A stretch of 64,000 nucleotides of DNA from Klebsiella sp. BIGb0407 (GCF_024807845.1 NZ_JANUEQ010000012.1:45448-109447); one strand, 5' to 3'; shown: positions 53,704-63,311, numbered from the stretch's first letter. Notes: generated by a model from the sequence alone, not told the origin. Numbers and translations are program-made.

Positions 53704-54818
53704 GATTGTAATTCCAATAGTTTTTGAACACTGCCATTCGACAGATTAGGGTTATTAGTCAATTCAGACGAAAGAGTCAGGGCAGAACACCCTTGGGCAA
53801 AACGAATACTTTCAGCGAGCGTCATATCTTCAAGCCAGCAGCTGGCTAGCCCAGCCATCATGGCATCACCTGCACCCGTCACATTAACGATGTTGACCGA
53901 CAGAGGGGCAGACCAGCCGTTTTCTCCGCCAATCTCACTGTAATAAACGCCGGCAGCCCCCATACTGAGTGCAATGCGTTGTACTCCTTGTTCATGGAAC
54001 CAGTTCGCAGCAGCCGGAGCATCTTGCGGGCTACTGATAATCATACCGCTGAGAATTTCAGCTTCCAGACGATTAGGTTTCAGCGTATGGATATGTGACA
54101 GCCAGTTTCTAATTTTCGGAGCTTTAAATGCCGATACAGTATCGACAAATACAGGAACATTTCCTGAGTGGCTAAATAACCATGCCAGGGCATCTTCAGT
54201 AAGATTACAGTCAACAATCAATACGCCAGCATGTTGAATAAGGATTTTTGACGTCGCTAATAAAGCCGGGGTCAGTTTATCCAGGATTTGCATGTCATTA
54301 ATAGCAACCAGCATTTCACCTGTTTCATCTAATAATGAAACATAAGTAGAGGTACTTTCACCGTGCAGTTTATGGAAATTATCAATATGCACACCGGCCA
54401 GCTTAGCCTGTTCTAACAGCGTTTCACCGTAGAAATCATCACCGACTACAGAAATTAAATGACACTCTTGACCTAATAAAGCGATGTTTTGTGCAATATT
54501 TCGGCCTACTCCACCTGGAGTGCATTTTATTTTTCCTGGATTGGAGTCCTCGTAAACTAATTTAGTATTAGAGTATCCACAAACATCCATATTAGTGGAG
54601 CCAACCGTCACCACATAACTATGTTCAGATAAAATATATCCCTTTCCTTTTATATATCCCTTATTCATTAAATTCATAATATGTCCTGCTACACCAGAGC
54701 GGCTAATACCTAAAACATCGGCTATTTCCTGCTGTGGGATCAAAGGGTCACGTCTTAGAAGTTGCAATATTTGCTTTTCTCGGCTAGTCATATTGGACAC
54801 TTGTTTGTTTTTAAACAT
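53700..54818 (-). CDS. psuK: pseudouridine kinase with N-terminal helix-turn-helix
   Basis: The 372-residue protein joins a winged helix ([20 protein letters not shown] to [17 protein letters not shown], residues 12-45) to a PfkB-type kinase. The kinase part has [30 protein letters not shown] and the catalytic [12 protein letters not shown] loop. It phosphorylates pseudouridine for PsuG. The added DNA-binding domain suggests it also controls the operon, perhaps through the AAACAAAC repeats at its own start. The ribosome site GGAGG is about 14 bases from ATG 54818; ATG 54791 is an alternative with no ribosome site. Confidence 0.9.
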   Translation of the reverse strand: MFKNKQVSNMTSREKQILQLLRRDPLIPQQEIADVLGISRSGVAGHIMNLMNKGYIKGKGYILSEHSYVVTVGSTNMDVCGYSNTKLVYEDSNPGKIKCTPGGVGRNIAQNIALLGQECHLISVVGDDFYGETLLEQAKLAGVHIDNFHKLHGESTSTYVSLLDETGEMLVAINDMQILDKLTPALLATSKILIQHAGVLIVDCNLTEDALAWLFSHSGNVPVFVDTVSAFKAPKIRNWLSHIHTLKPNRLEAEILSGMIISSPQDAPAAANWFHEQGVQRIALSMGAAGVYYSEIGGENGWSAPLSVNIVNVTGAGDAMMAGLASCWLEDMTLAESIRFAQGCSALTLSSELTNNPNLSNGSVQKLLELQS

Positions 54819-54828
54819 TCGTTTGTTT
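54803..54828. promoter_or_regulatory. GTTTGTTT repeats at the psuK start
   Basis: GTTTGTTT occurs at 54803-54810 and 54821-54828, 18 bases apart, around the psuK start codon. The same octamer forms a perfect palindrome at 55061-55080. These are candidate operators for the PsuK helix-turn-helix. Confidence 0.5.
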
Positions 54829-55060
54829 TAAGCCTCCATTGAAAAATAGTAAAGGGGGAAGAGATGTTTTAAGAGCGAATTGGGAAGGCGATCGTAGTAA
54901 ATATGAATGCGCATGTATTACCTATTTTTGTGAACTGCCTCAAGCTATTAATCTGACTATTTGTGTCTGTAATGGACTAAAAAATATCATTAAATGTCAT
55001 TTAATATTTTATGCTGGTAAAAATACTTAAAAAACAATCGGATGAAAATTCTTCAGATAT

Positions 55061-55080
55061 AAACAAACTTTTGTTTGTTT
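55061..55080. promoter_or_regulatory. palindrome AAACAAAC-TTTT-GTTTGTTT
   Basis: The 20-bp sequence is a perfect palindrome with an AT centre, about 240 bases upstream of psuK, in a gene-free region. It repeats the octamer found at the psuK start. Confidence 0.6.
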
Positions 55081-55642
55081 TCCGATTAAATATCGATTTT
55101 GCATGATGTCTCATTTTGTATTGCGAGTGAGAAAATGCGATGGGATTCACACTGACAACAGGGGACTGGAGACCTTAAATAGAAGAGGAAGGGGATAAAA
55201 TACCCAAAGATTAAACGGGCGAGTCAATCACCCACCATCACCTCAAGTGGATTGCTCAGACAAAACAGAGTTTCAGGCTAAAGCCGGAGAGCGATTACGA
55301 CGCTTTCTATCTCTGCTCATTCTGAGGTGTAATGTGATTCGTGGTGTGAGAGGGGGTTCGTTGACCACAAAATACTCTACAAGAGATGCCATGCATGCAG
55401 TACGTTATCACTGAGCAGGACGGTATTTCTCTATCAGCTCGATATCCTACGCGACGAACTGCTGATTCAGGCATTGATGGAGGCGTCTGACTGATTGTCA
55501 TTTTTATCAATCTGCAAAAGTATGGCTCTTATCTTAGAATCTACAAGTAACAAGATACAGACAGGTGCAGGGATGATGTAGCCAGTGACGTTTTTGACAG
55601 TGTTCATCGGCCAGAAGAATGACCGTTGCGGCGTTCAGATAA
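55081..55642. other. gene-free junction before the leading region
   Basis: No coding frame is supported. The composition shifts from AT-rich to about half GC near 55140. Confidence 0.5.
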
Positions 55643-55921
55643 CGTCTGGCGGATGTGTTGTGCTACTTCTGGCTGGCTGAGGATCTGCTTGAACTGGATG
55701 GGTCACTCGATGAAGACAAGAACGATGTCGCGATGGAGCGTGCAGAAGACCGCCACGACACGAATATCGGGTTTAACTTGGAGTACTTGCAGTTTGTTAT
55801 CGAGGCTATGGAAGAAGAAGAACTTAACGGTAGCCGGGTAGAGGTGCCCGGCATTTTCAATCAGGATGTCGCGCGGCACGCTCCGCTTCTCATGCGCAGC
55901 CTCCACCCTGTTCCGGCTTAG
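55643..55921 (+). pseudogene. truncated acidic hypothetical protein
   Basis: An open frame starts after TAA at 55640 and reads LADVLCYFWLAEDLLELDGS, then DEDKNDVAMERAEDRHDTN and GFNLEYLQFVIEAMEEEELN. It has no ribosome site, and its possible GTG start at 55655 is weak. The sequence looks like a real, very acidic protein that lost its N-terminus. I do not recognise it. Confidence 0.45.
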
Positions 55922-56227
55922 CGACAGGTAAAGCTTCGTGTGCGCGGCGGCAAACGCCGTGCCTCTACTATAGCCGGGTCGCTGCTGATGCAAGGGGAGA
56001 GTAAACGCCGTTACCTTCACCCGGTCACAATCTATTTTAAAGGTATTATTCGCTGTCTTCCCGTTGTTTTCCGTCTCAGTTTTCGCCGTCAAACCGTTCA
56101 GCCTGCTCCTGCTTTTTATTGCGCTGCGGCTTCGGTAACGCCCTTGCATCCTCCGCTTTTCGCCCGGCTGTCGTGTCGGCACGGCGTAAGCCGGTTCACA
56201 GACAACACTGACTTCGGAGGATTTTTT

Positions 56228-56734
56228 ATGCGCAATACGACGACCACACCTGCTGTCTATGTGGGGACTTATCACAAATACAACGACGGCAGTATTTTCG
56301 GGGAATGGCTTGATTTGACTGTGTTTGACGGCAGGAATGATTTTTATAAGGCTTGCCAGGTGTTGCACTCAGATGAATTGGATGCCGAATTCATGTTCCA
56401 GGACTGGGAAGGCATCCCGTCACAGTTCGTCTCTGAAAGTGCTGTGAACTGGGATTTTATCGACGCGTACAAACGTGCTGAAGAGGAACACTCGGAAGCC
56501 GCCTTTATCGCCTGGGCGGAGTATACCGGTCGCTGTGATTATGACGAATTTGAGGATGCGTATCGCGGCGAGGCGAAAAACGAGGAAGAGTATGTCCTGG
56601 GGATGATTGACGATAGCGGCATGCTGGATGATGTACCGGAGTCACTGCGCATGTACTTCGATTATGGAGCCTATGCGCGTGATCTGTTCTGCGGCAGTTA
56701 TGTTTTTCATGACGGCTATGTTTTCAGCAACTGA
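56228..56734 (+). CDS. ardA: ArdA antirestriction protein
   Basis: The 168-residue protein mimics DNA and blocks type I restriction enzymes in a new host. ATG 56228 follows GGAGGATTTTTT and starts MRNTTTTPAVYVGTYHKYND. Family motifs are SIFGEWLDLTVFDGRNDFYK, FMFQDWEGIPSQFVSESAVN and MYFDYGAYARDLFCGSYVFH. It is strongly acidic, as required for the mimic. Length is normal (about 166). A longer in-frame reading upstream has no support. Being in the leading region, it is made early after conjugation. Confidence 0.95.
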   Translation: MRNTTTTPAVYVGTYHKYNDGSIFGEWLDLTVFDGRNDFYKACQVLHSDELDAEFMFQDWEGIPSQFVSESAVNWDFIDAYKRAEEEHSEAAFIAWAEYTGRCDYDEFEDAYRGEAKNEEEYVLGMIDDSGMLDDVPESLRMYFDYGAYARDLFCGSYVFHDGYVFSN

Positions 56735-56777
56735 ATACCATCCGGCGGGTTTACCCGCCTTTCAGAGAGAATAAAAA

Positions 56778-56969
56778 ATGAAACTCGCTCCAGAAACCCG
56801 CGATATTCTGTGGCAGTACAAAGCACTCATTAATGCCCGGCGCCGTGATTCAGGCCAGCGTGAACTGACGATGGCGCAGGTTATGGATGAGATATGCTCC
56901 TATATGACTTGCCAGTGTGCGGTTTTCATTGGCGGTCACTTCATACTACAGGGCGGTAAAGAGCGTTAA
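56778..56969 (+). CDS. conserved-looking small plasmid protein
   Basis: The 63-residue protein begins MKLAPETRDILWQYKALINA and has a good ribosome site (AGAGAGAATAAAAAATG). It is soluble, with two helices (QRELTMAQVMDEICSYMT). It follows ardA by 44 bases and may share its transcript. I do not recognise a function. Confidence 0.6.
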   Translation: MKLAPETRDILWQYKALINARRRDSGQRELTMAQVMDEICSYMTCQCAVFIGGHFILQGGKER

Positions 56970-57111
56970 GCAATAAGTATGGCGGCAGGCGGTGGAAATC
57001 GCCTGTCAGCGCGCGGGAAAACCCTTGCAGGCTGGCGCCTGCGGAGAAGGGGACGAATGCTGCGCTCCGCGCCGCTTTCCGTCCTCTCTCGCAAATGAAT
57101 CACGGAGGGGG

Positions 57112-57525
57112 TTAACGCTTGTCCCTGACAAAATAGTATGTGGTCACGGCACCCAGAAAGGAACTGGTGATTGTCGTGAGAAAAAAGAACAGCTGCTCGC
57201 CCTGACCAGTAGACGCCAGAATTACCCCAGATACTATTGAAAGTGCAAGCAAGACAAAAGGTAAAATACTGGCCAAGGCTGCGGGCATCCTCTTGTTCAT
57301 TCTTGAGGTCAGTGTGTCTGTCTTTCCTAATCCGCCACAGCAGCTGCAAACCAGTCCGGAGAATGAGCTGTAGTATTCCTCCTTGTTAAACGGCCATAGA
57401 CGTGCCGGTATTTCATTATTATTCGCCAGCCTCGTAGCACAGACGAGGCAGGATTTTCCCTCAATACCATTTTTACAGGTTCCTTCACCCTGGCAGTGAC
57501 AGCAGTCGAGCAGAACATTTTCCAA
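57112..57525 (-). CDS. membrane protein with N-terminal cysteine clusters
   Basis: I start it at TTG 57525 because AAGGGAG stands nine bases before it; GTG 57552 is the alternative. The 137-residue protein has CCHCQGEGTC, CLVC and CSCCGGLG, the CxxCxGxG type of zinc cluster known from DnaJ. Two transmembrane helices follow (ILPFVLLALSIVSGVILAS and FFFLTTITSSFLGAVTTYYF). It is transcribed against its neighbours. Function unknown. Confidence 0.68.
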   Translation of the reverse strand: MENVLLDCCHCQGEGTCKNGIEGKSCLVCATRLANNNEIPARLWPFNKEEYYSSFSGLVCSCCGGLGKTDTLTSRMNKRMPAALASILPFVLLALSIVSGVILASTGQGEQLFFFLTTITSSFLGAVTTYYFVRDKR

Positions 57526-57868
57526 CGCTATTTCTCCCTTATTGATTATCACATCTGTGTTGGTATCAGACGGTATCTCTCGTCTTTATAAGAGGCAGAC
57601 CCGACTCGAAATATATCACCTGAATGAACGTGATGAGTATCGATAAAACAATACACAACTTATGCGCGGCGCGGGGAATTCAGAGCGGAATACATAAAGT
57701 TCAGCATTTAAATATGTAATTTAAAATAGGGTGATATTAAATTATTGTTGTAATTAATGTGTATTGTTTGTTTTGCAATATACATTTTCGTGTTCTTTTT
57801 GACCGGGTTATTATCTTTGTTTTTCATTGTGATAGGATATTTCCAGTTGTAATAAAAGGAAAAATACA

Positions 57869-58249
57869 ATGAAAAAGCTGGTTATAGCTGTAATTATGGG
57901 ATTGGCATTAACAGGGTGTGTATCTTCTGGAAATGATTCATTAAAAAAAGAAACCGAGGTAAGTGTAAAGTCTAAAATTACCGAAGGTGTGACAACACGA
58001 TCAGAGATTAAAACGATATTTGGGTCGCCTGCAAAAACGTCATTTACGGATGGTGGCAAGGAAATCTGGACTTACGAGCTGGCAGACGTCTCTTCTGATG
58101 CCGTTAATTACATTCCTATTGTTAATTTATTCGGAAGTTCTGCATCCGGAACTAAAAAAGAACTGGTTGTGATGTTTGATGGCGATAAAGTACAGAAATA
58201 TTCGATGTCTGAATCCGTTATTTCCACCAAAACGGGTCTGTATAAATAA
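57869..58249 (+). CDS. BamE/SmpA-like lipoprotein
   Basis: The 126-residue protein has a lipoprotein signal with ALTGC (C17) and then KITEGVTTRSEIKTIFGSPA, the first helix and turn of the SmpA/OmlA (BamE) fold. EIWTYELADVSSDAVNYIPI follows. It is small and periplasmic, attached to a membrane. Plasmid relatives have unknown roles. AAAAGGAAAAA precedes the ATG. It stands alone. Confidence 0.82.
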   Translation: MKKLVIAVIMGLALTGCVSSGNDSLKKETEVSVKSKITEGVTTRSEIKTIFGSPAKTSFTDGGKEIWTYELADVSSDAVNYIPIVNLFGSSASGTKKELVVMFDGDKVQKYSMSESVISTKTGLYK

Positions 58250-58329
58250 ACTTAATGATTCAGGGTAACTGAGACAAAGCTCATTACGGTGGGCTTTTGT
58301 TGTGCCGGCAGCGTATGCGAGGGAAAGAG

Positions 58330-58600
58330 ATGACCAGATTTGTGGTTTTCCTTAAAGACGACGAGACGAGAGCCGTCGTGGAAAAAAATGTAACGCGCGA
58401 AATGTCCAGGGATTTAAAAAGGAAAGGGGTTCGCCCGATATCCTTATGTCATCGAGGCCATTGACGGACATGAGGCAATAGATCATTTAAATAAACAAGG
58501 AAAGGAGCATTTAGACGAATTGTCTCAATTCTCAGGCAGTATCTTTTTCTATTGTGCAATTGTTGTCATCGCTTTCGTTGTTGCCTGGATTTTTTACTGA
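58330..58600 (+). pseudogene. small tail-anchored protein gene with a frameshift
   Basis: ATG 58330 opens MTRFVVFLKDDETRAVVEKN and VTREMSRDLKRKG, then stops early. Another frame carries on with YPYVIEAIDGHEAIDHLNKQ and a C-terminal membrane helix (GSIFFYCAIVVIAFVVAWIF) up to TGA 58600. One indel in the G/A-rich run at about 58420-58432 explains this. The joined protein would have about 89 residues with its tail in the membrane. Sequencing error is possible. Confidence 0.6.
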
Positions 58601-59299
58601 TTTACACGGCTGTTAATCTGATTGTCCTGGCCATGTGCCGGGCGAATCCCCTTCGGGGCCAGGCTGTCATGCTGCGCACTGAGCCAGTGCCTGTCTCATC
58701 CCGGACCCTTCGGGTTTCCATCCTTTTCGCTTTCCGCTTGCAGCATTCTTCCGAATACGCCGCTTTGTCGCGCCGTGGCCTGCGCTCATCGCATCCCGCC
58801 GAAAATAACGTCGTCGGGATGTAAGGGGCAACGCCGTTTCGCCTGCCGCGTTACGTCGTTGCAGCTGAACCCTGCTCATTCCTCCTCGTATACCTATTTT
58901 TCCGTTTAAGTCCCTTCGCCTGGGCTGAGACAAGCACAATCCGTCTGGCTGTCCAGGGACGGCAAGCCTTTCGCCATAAATTTGTTTCCGGCCATTCCGC
59001 AGGCTCCATTAGACCGAAAAAAATTTCCGCTCACGCCCGGACAGCTGCACCGGCTCGCGTTGGTTTACGCCCTTGCGGCGAGGGTTCTCAAACGGGTGAA
59101 GGATATAACACCGGGAACAGACCAGCAGGTTCCCGCAAACATCAAAACCGCGGCTCCTGAAACTCAACGGGTGAGGGTTTTTAAAAACAGGGAAGGATGT
59201 GAAAAACGTTTGAAGGGGCATCAGTCGTAAGAAAAAAATGCCCTGTCGGAGCACCATCCACAGGGCGATACGGTCACTCTCAACAATGAGGTATCAAAT
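58601..59299. other. 700-base GC-rich noncoding part of the leading region
   Basis: No gene is supported. The region holds several short hairpins (for example CCCCTTCGGGG near 58650 and ACCCTTCGGGT near 58706). In F-type plasmids the segment before the ParB-like/psiB genes carries single-stranded promoters or primosome sites. The position fits, but I cannot confirm such a site by eye. Confidence 0.45.
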
Positions 59300-61288
59300 A
59301 TGTCAGTAAAAGAGTCTAAAGCAAAAACAGCCAAAAAGGCTACCCGGAAGGACGATATTCCGGCGGTTTCCGTAGAGCTGGAATCCGTTCTGGACGCAGC
59401 AGAAGTCCGTATGACCTCGTTTTCCCGCCTGTTTATCGGGGAGCTGAACAGTCGTCTGATCCCTCATACGCCGGAAGAAATTCAGGGGTATGCCGACAGT
59501 ATTCAGGCGGTGGGATTGTTGCAGAACCTGGTCGTAGTTGAGCGTGAGGACGGGCGTCTGGAAGTGGTCTGCGGGGGAGGGCGAACCAAAGCGATCGGCT
59601 TGCTCGTCGAGGCCGGACAGGTTGACCCGGACAAAGAGTGGATTGTGTACAAAGCGGTTCCCCTTCATCTGGCGCGCGCGGCGTCCATGACCGAGAACGG
59701 CAAGCGCAAAAGTATGCATCCGGCAGAACAAATCATCGGTTTTCGCAGCATGTCCGTTGATGGCAATACCCCGGCAGAGATTGGTGGCTTGCTCGGGTAC
59801 AGTGCCCGTCACGTCCAGAGAATGCTGAAGCTGGCCAACCTTGCACCCGAACTGCTGACGTTACTGGCCGAAAACAAACTGGATGTGGAGCAGTGCCAGG
59901 CGCTGAGTCTTGAACCCGATCAGGCGCGTCAGGTGGAGGTCTATACCCGGGCGAGAGAGTCCTATAACCACATCCCAGCTCATCTGTTGAAACGCATGAT
60001 CACAGAGACTGAAATATCCGTCACAGCCCCCCGTTTTGTGTTTGTAGGACGCGAGGCCTATGAGGCCGCAGGAGGCGCGGTGCGTGAAGACCTGTTCAGC
60101 GCCGAGGAGGGCGACGGAACGGCTGACAGCGTGTTAACCGACCGTCTGGTGCAGGAAAAACTGGTATCGGTCGCTCAGACACTGGAGCAGGAAGGCTGGT
60201 CATGGTCATTGGTGCGGGATGTATCGATAAAAAACTACGGGGAGGATCGGGCTAACTACCTGCTGTTACCGGAGCCTGAAGCACAGTACTCCGCTGACGA
60301 GCAGCTGCGCCTGGATGAACTTTACGCCACCCAGGAAGCCGCTGAAACGGTTGACGATGAGGCCGCGCTTCAGGTGTTCATCGACGAGATTGAACAGGCC
60401 GCTTTGATACGCGCCTGGATGCCAGAGACAAAGGCTTCCTGCGGCGTGGTGGTCTGCTGGGAGCACAACGAACTGTGTATCCAGCGGGGCGTACAGAAGA
60501 AAGTGCAGGACGCGTCTGCTGAGGGTCAGGACAATTCCGAGCTTCATATCATCACCCGCAGTACACCGGATGTGGCGGAAGGCATCAGTCTGCCTCTGCT
60601 CAAAAAGATGTCATCAGAGCGTACCCTGGCAGTCCAGGCGGCACTGATTCAGCAGCCGCAGAAAGCGGTAGCCCTGATGGTCTGGCGGTTGTGCAGCTGC
60701 GTGTTTGACTACAGTACCTCAGCCTCCCACCCGTTTGAGCTTCGCCTGGAGGTACATCACGGAGAGCTGACCAGTGAGGCACCGACCGGAAAGGAAGGGC
60801 AGGCCTGGCAGTTGCTGATGGAGGAAAAATCCCGTCTGGAAGCCCTGCTGCCGGAAGGGTGGAAGCGAGACTTTACCACGTTCTTTTCTCTCGACGGACA
60901 GACGCTGCTGTCGCTGATGACCTTTTGTACGGCGTGTTCTGTTAACGGCGTACAGAGCCGGGAGTGTGGTCATACCCGCCAAAGCAAACTGGACGGGGTG
61001 GAGGCCGCGCTGGGGTTCCATCTTCGGGACTGGTGGCAGCCGACAGCGGAGAACTTTCTCGGTCTGCTGAGTAAAAAGCAGATTGCGGAAGCGCTGAGTG
61101 ATGCCGGGCTGACAGGGGCGGCATCCGATGCAGAAAAAATGAAGCGAGGGGATGCCGCCAGTCATGCAGAACAGTGGCTGTCCGGTACGCGCTGGGTGCC
61201 GGGATGGATGCACTCCCCGAAAACTGAAAAACCGGAGGTCGGGAACACCACGACTGACTCTGACCATTCTGCCCCACACGCTGCCTGA
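59300..61288 (+). CDS. yubM: large ParB/RepB-domain protein of the leading region (YubM-like)
   Basis: The 662-residue protein begins with a Lys-rich segment and then a ParB-like nuclease/CTPase domain (LIPHTPEEIQGYADSIQAVG, ENLVVVEREDGRLEVVCGGG-like GLLQNLVVVEREDGRLEVVC, GGGRTKAIGLL). A helix-turn-helix follows (NTPAEIGGLLGYSARHVQRM). The rest is a long domain known only from plasmid relatives. It is regularly found before psiB and psiA in F-type leading regions. Its role is not established; it is not the partition ParB, which is at 42650. The ribosome site is AATGAGG, eleven bases upstream. Confidence 0.9.
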   Translation: MSVKESKAKTAKKATRKDDIPAVSVELESVLDAAEVRMTSFSRLFIGELNSRLIPHTPEEIQGYADSIQAVGLLQNLVVVEREDGRLEVVCGGGRTKAIGLLVEAGQVDPDKEWIVYKAVPLHLARAASMTENGKRKSMHPAEQIIGFRSMSVDGNTPAEIGGLLGYSARHVQRMLKLANLAPELLTLLAENKLDVEQCQALSLEPDQARQVEVYTRARESYNHIPAHLLKRMITETEISVTAPRFVFVGREAYEAAGGAVREDLFSAEEGDGTADSVLTDRLVQEKLVSVAQTLEQEGWSWSLVRDVSIKNYGEDRANYLLLPEPEAQYSADEQLRLDELYATQEAAETVDDEAALQVFIDEIEQAALIRAWMPETKASCGVVVCWEHNELCIQRGVQKKVQDASAEGQDNSELHIITRSTPDVAEGISLPLLKKMSSERTLAVQAALIQQPQKAVALMVWRLCSCVFDYSTSASHPFELRLEVHHGELTSEAPTGKEGQAWQLLMEEKSRLEALLPEGWKRDFTTFFSLDGQTLLSLMTFCTACSVNGVQSRECGHTRQSKLDGVEAALGFHLRDWWQPTAENFLGLLSKKQIAEALSDAGLTGAASDAEKMKRGDAASHAEQWLSGTRWVPGWMHSPKTEKPEVGNTTTDSDHSAPHAA

Positions 61289-61333
61289 TAAACATCACGC
61301 CGCCCTGCGGGGCGGCGATAAGGAGACTGTCCA

Positions 61334-61765
61334 ATGAAAAATATCATCACCACTGCTGTCCTCAAAACCCTGCGTTCCGATGAACTGGAAGACTACCGTG
61401 CCGGAGGGGAAGACTTGCGGCGTGTGCTGACCCATGCCGTGATGCGTGACCTGAATACCCCGCTGGCCTGGGCGATGAACGGCGAATACCGCAGCGAGTT
61501 TGGCGGTTTCTTCCCGGTACAGGTACGGTTCACGCCCGGACATCAAAAATTTCAGGTGGCGGTATGCAGTCCGGGAGAGGTTAACCCGGCCTGGATGGTG
61601 GTGCTGATGACGGCAGCCGGTCGTCCGTTCTCGGTTATCAGTACGCTGGCGGAATTCGATCCTGAACGCATCAATCACACGCTCAACCTGGTGGCCTGTC
61701 TCGAGGCTGAAGGGTATTCCATCGAGAGCATCATTAACGTTATGGCGATGGAGGGGGCGGTATGA
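61334..61765 (+). CDS. psiB: plasmid SOS-inhibition protein PsiB
   Basis: The 143-residue protein matches PsiB of F-type plasmids (144 residues). It shows ELEDYRAGGEDLRRVLTHAV, RDLNTPLAWAMNGEYRSEFG, then NPAWMVVLMTAAGRPFSVIS and LNLVACLEAEGYSIESIINV. It binds RecA and prevents SOS induction by the incoming single strand. AAGGAGACTGTCCAATG gives a strong start. It overlaps psiA by four bases. Confidence 0.96.
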   Translation: MKNIITTAVLKTLRSDELEDYRAGGEDLRRVLTHAVMRDLNTPLAWAMNGEYRSEFGGFFPVQVRFTPGHQKFQVAVCSPGEVNPAWMVVLMTAAGRPFSVISTLAEFDPERINHTLNLVACLEAEGYSIESIINVMAMEGAV

Positions 61766-62490
61766 TCCCGACAAATATGTCCCTGGTACCCCTGAATCAT
61801 GAGCGCCGTTGTGTCATGCAGGCGATTGCGGAGACAGAGAAGAAAATAGAACGGGGAAGCCCGGTGGCTGAATTTCCCTATGCCCGTGCGTTCTTCCGGA
61901 TTTTCAGTGGCAGTAAACACATTACGGTCAGGGAAATCGGTTTTTTCTCGCCAGGAATGACAACCCAGACGCTGCGGGGGAAAAAACGGGACTGGATAGC
62001 GACGATTGACCGTCTGATTGAGAGCCGGGGAACGTGTTGCTGGCTGCCTCTCTCCCTGTCCGAGGGCTGGCGCTTGTTCCCGGAGACGCGCTTTCAGGAA
62101 ACGGAGCGCAGGCGCAGAAAGTCCGAGCTGAATGCGGAAAAATATACCCGGCAGCATCGAAAAGAAAGCGGTCAGCGGGAGCGTGCGTATCAGGCCGTCA
62201 GAGGACAGGCGGAGATTGAGCTGGCATTCTGCACGCCGGAAACGGTAAGCAGCTGGTACTCGCATTGGTCGAGGTCAGATATCCGCGCGTATGATATTGA
62301 AAGAATGTTCTTTAGCTGGGCTGAACGTTTTCCCTCGCTTGAGTCTCTTGAGCGCGGGATGATGACGGGGGAGCCGTTCTGGCGCGTGATGATAGAATCG
62401 GGCGCACTGGCAAAAGAGAGTCCGGTGTGGGTCAGGAAAATGGAAAACTGGATGATACCCAATAAGCTGACAGGCCAGAGCAGAGCATGA
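61762..62490 (+). CDS. psiA: plasmid SOS-inhibition protein PsiA
   Basis: The 242-residue protein is the usual partner of PsiB; motifs are MSLVPLNHERRCVMQAIAE, GFFSPGMTTQTLRGKKRDWI and WYSHWSRSDIRAYDIERMFF. GGAGGGGGCGGT is the ribosome site. Its biochemical function is unknown. The C-terminus is basic. The gene is intact and translationally coupled to psiB. Confidence 0.93.
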   Translation: MIPTNMSLVPLNHERRCVMQAIAETEKKIERGSPVAEFPYARAFFRIFSGSKHITVREIGFFSPGMTTQTLRGKKRDWIATIDRLIESRGTCCWLPLSLSEGWRLFPETRFQETERRRRKSELNAEKYTRQHRKESGQRERAYQAVRGQAEIELAFCTPETVSSWYSHWSRSDIRAYDIERMFFSWAERFPSLESLERGMMTGEPFWRVMIESGALAKESPVWVRKMENWMIPNKLTGQSRA

Positions 62491-62548
62491 TGCGGCAATA
62501 ATTGGTTCTCTGGGGAGAGAAGGGCGTACTGAAAAAGGAAAATATAAA

Positions 62549-62935
62549 ATGAGATACTGGATATTGGTTGTGCTGTTAAATGGATTGTTCGCACTCGTCA
62601 TGCATTTTGCTGCACCTGACATGGTTGGAAGTAACGGATATTATGCCGCACAGGTTGTTTGTACCCTGATTGCTCTGGTGATCACCTGGAGAGATGAGCC
62701 TGGAATACTGGATAACATACTCATTTTTCTCGTGCAGTGGGGAGTAATGATTGCTGCCATAGCCTTTTCTGTCTGGGGAGTGGGGTGCAAGCTGGGTTTA
62801 TGGGAGAACGATGGCCCGGACGTACTGTTCAGCAGTGCGTTCCACACCCTCTTGCCAGACCTGGCGATACTGACGGGAATGGGTATTCTGGGCATCGTTT
62901 ACATACGCTATTTGCATCAGGAACGCTTTGGTTAA
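62549..62935 (+). CDS. four-helix membrane protein of unknown function
   Basis: The 128-residue protein has hydrophobic segments at about 4-22, 31-47, 54-76 and 100-119. AAAAAGGAAAATATAAAATG gives a good start. It follows psiA by 58 bases and may be expressed early in the recipient. No family is recognised. Confidence 0.65.
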   Translation: MRYWILVVLLNGLFALVMHFAAPDMVGSNGYYAAQVVCTLIALVITWRDEPGILDNILIFLVQWGVMIAAIAFSVWGVGCKLGLWENDGPDVLFSSAFHTLLPDLAILTGMGILGIVYIRYLHQERFG

Positions 62936-63012
62936 CCTTTCAGTGTGTTGTGGCTTTCATGACTTCAGACATGGGAGCCTCTCTTTGATGGCAGAAATAG
63001 GAGCGAAAAACT

Positions 63013-63267
63013 ATGTGGGAGTTTCTGAGACGTAAAGTCGCAAATTTTCCGCCCGTGAAAAAGATGTCTCCGGCTCAAAAAAAACGGGTCGGAGGCCGGA
63101 TCATCATCACCGGAACCCTGCTGTTATTCATTCCGCTGACAGGGCTGTTTTTCGACTTCGGCAGCCTGTGGATGCATGTGCTTTTCCAGGTCATCTGGGG
63201 TGGTTCGATGATAGTCGGCTCTCTGATTGCTTTTGAATCAGACGGGAAACGCCCCGGTTTGCGGTGA
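63013..63267 (+). CDS. two-helix membrane protein of unknown function
   Basis: The 84-residue protein has a basic N-terminal part (RRKVANFPPVKKMSPAQKKR) and two helices (IIITGTLLLFIPLTGLFF and VLFQVIWGGSMIVGSLIAF). AGGAG lies about ten bases before the ATG. It is one of three small membrane-protein genes in a row on the same strand. Confidence 0.6.
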   Translation: MWEFLRRKVANFPPVKKMSPAQKKRVGGRIIITGTLLLFIPLTGLFFDFGSLWMHVLFQVIWGGSMIVGSLIAFESDGKRPGLR

Positions 63268-63311
63268 CTTTTCCCCAGGGCGTAATCAATGAGTTTTTCA
63301 TAAAGGAATGA

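Noticed and set aside
55703..56368. 221-codon minus-strand frame over the ardA start
   Set aside because: It overlaps ardA and the acidic fragment, lacks a ribosome site and shows no recognisable domain.
60719..61279. Long minus-strand frames inside the YubM-like gene
   Set aside because: These are GC-rich shadow frames of a clear coding gene.
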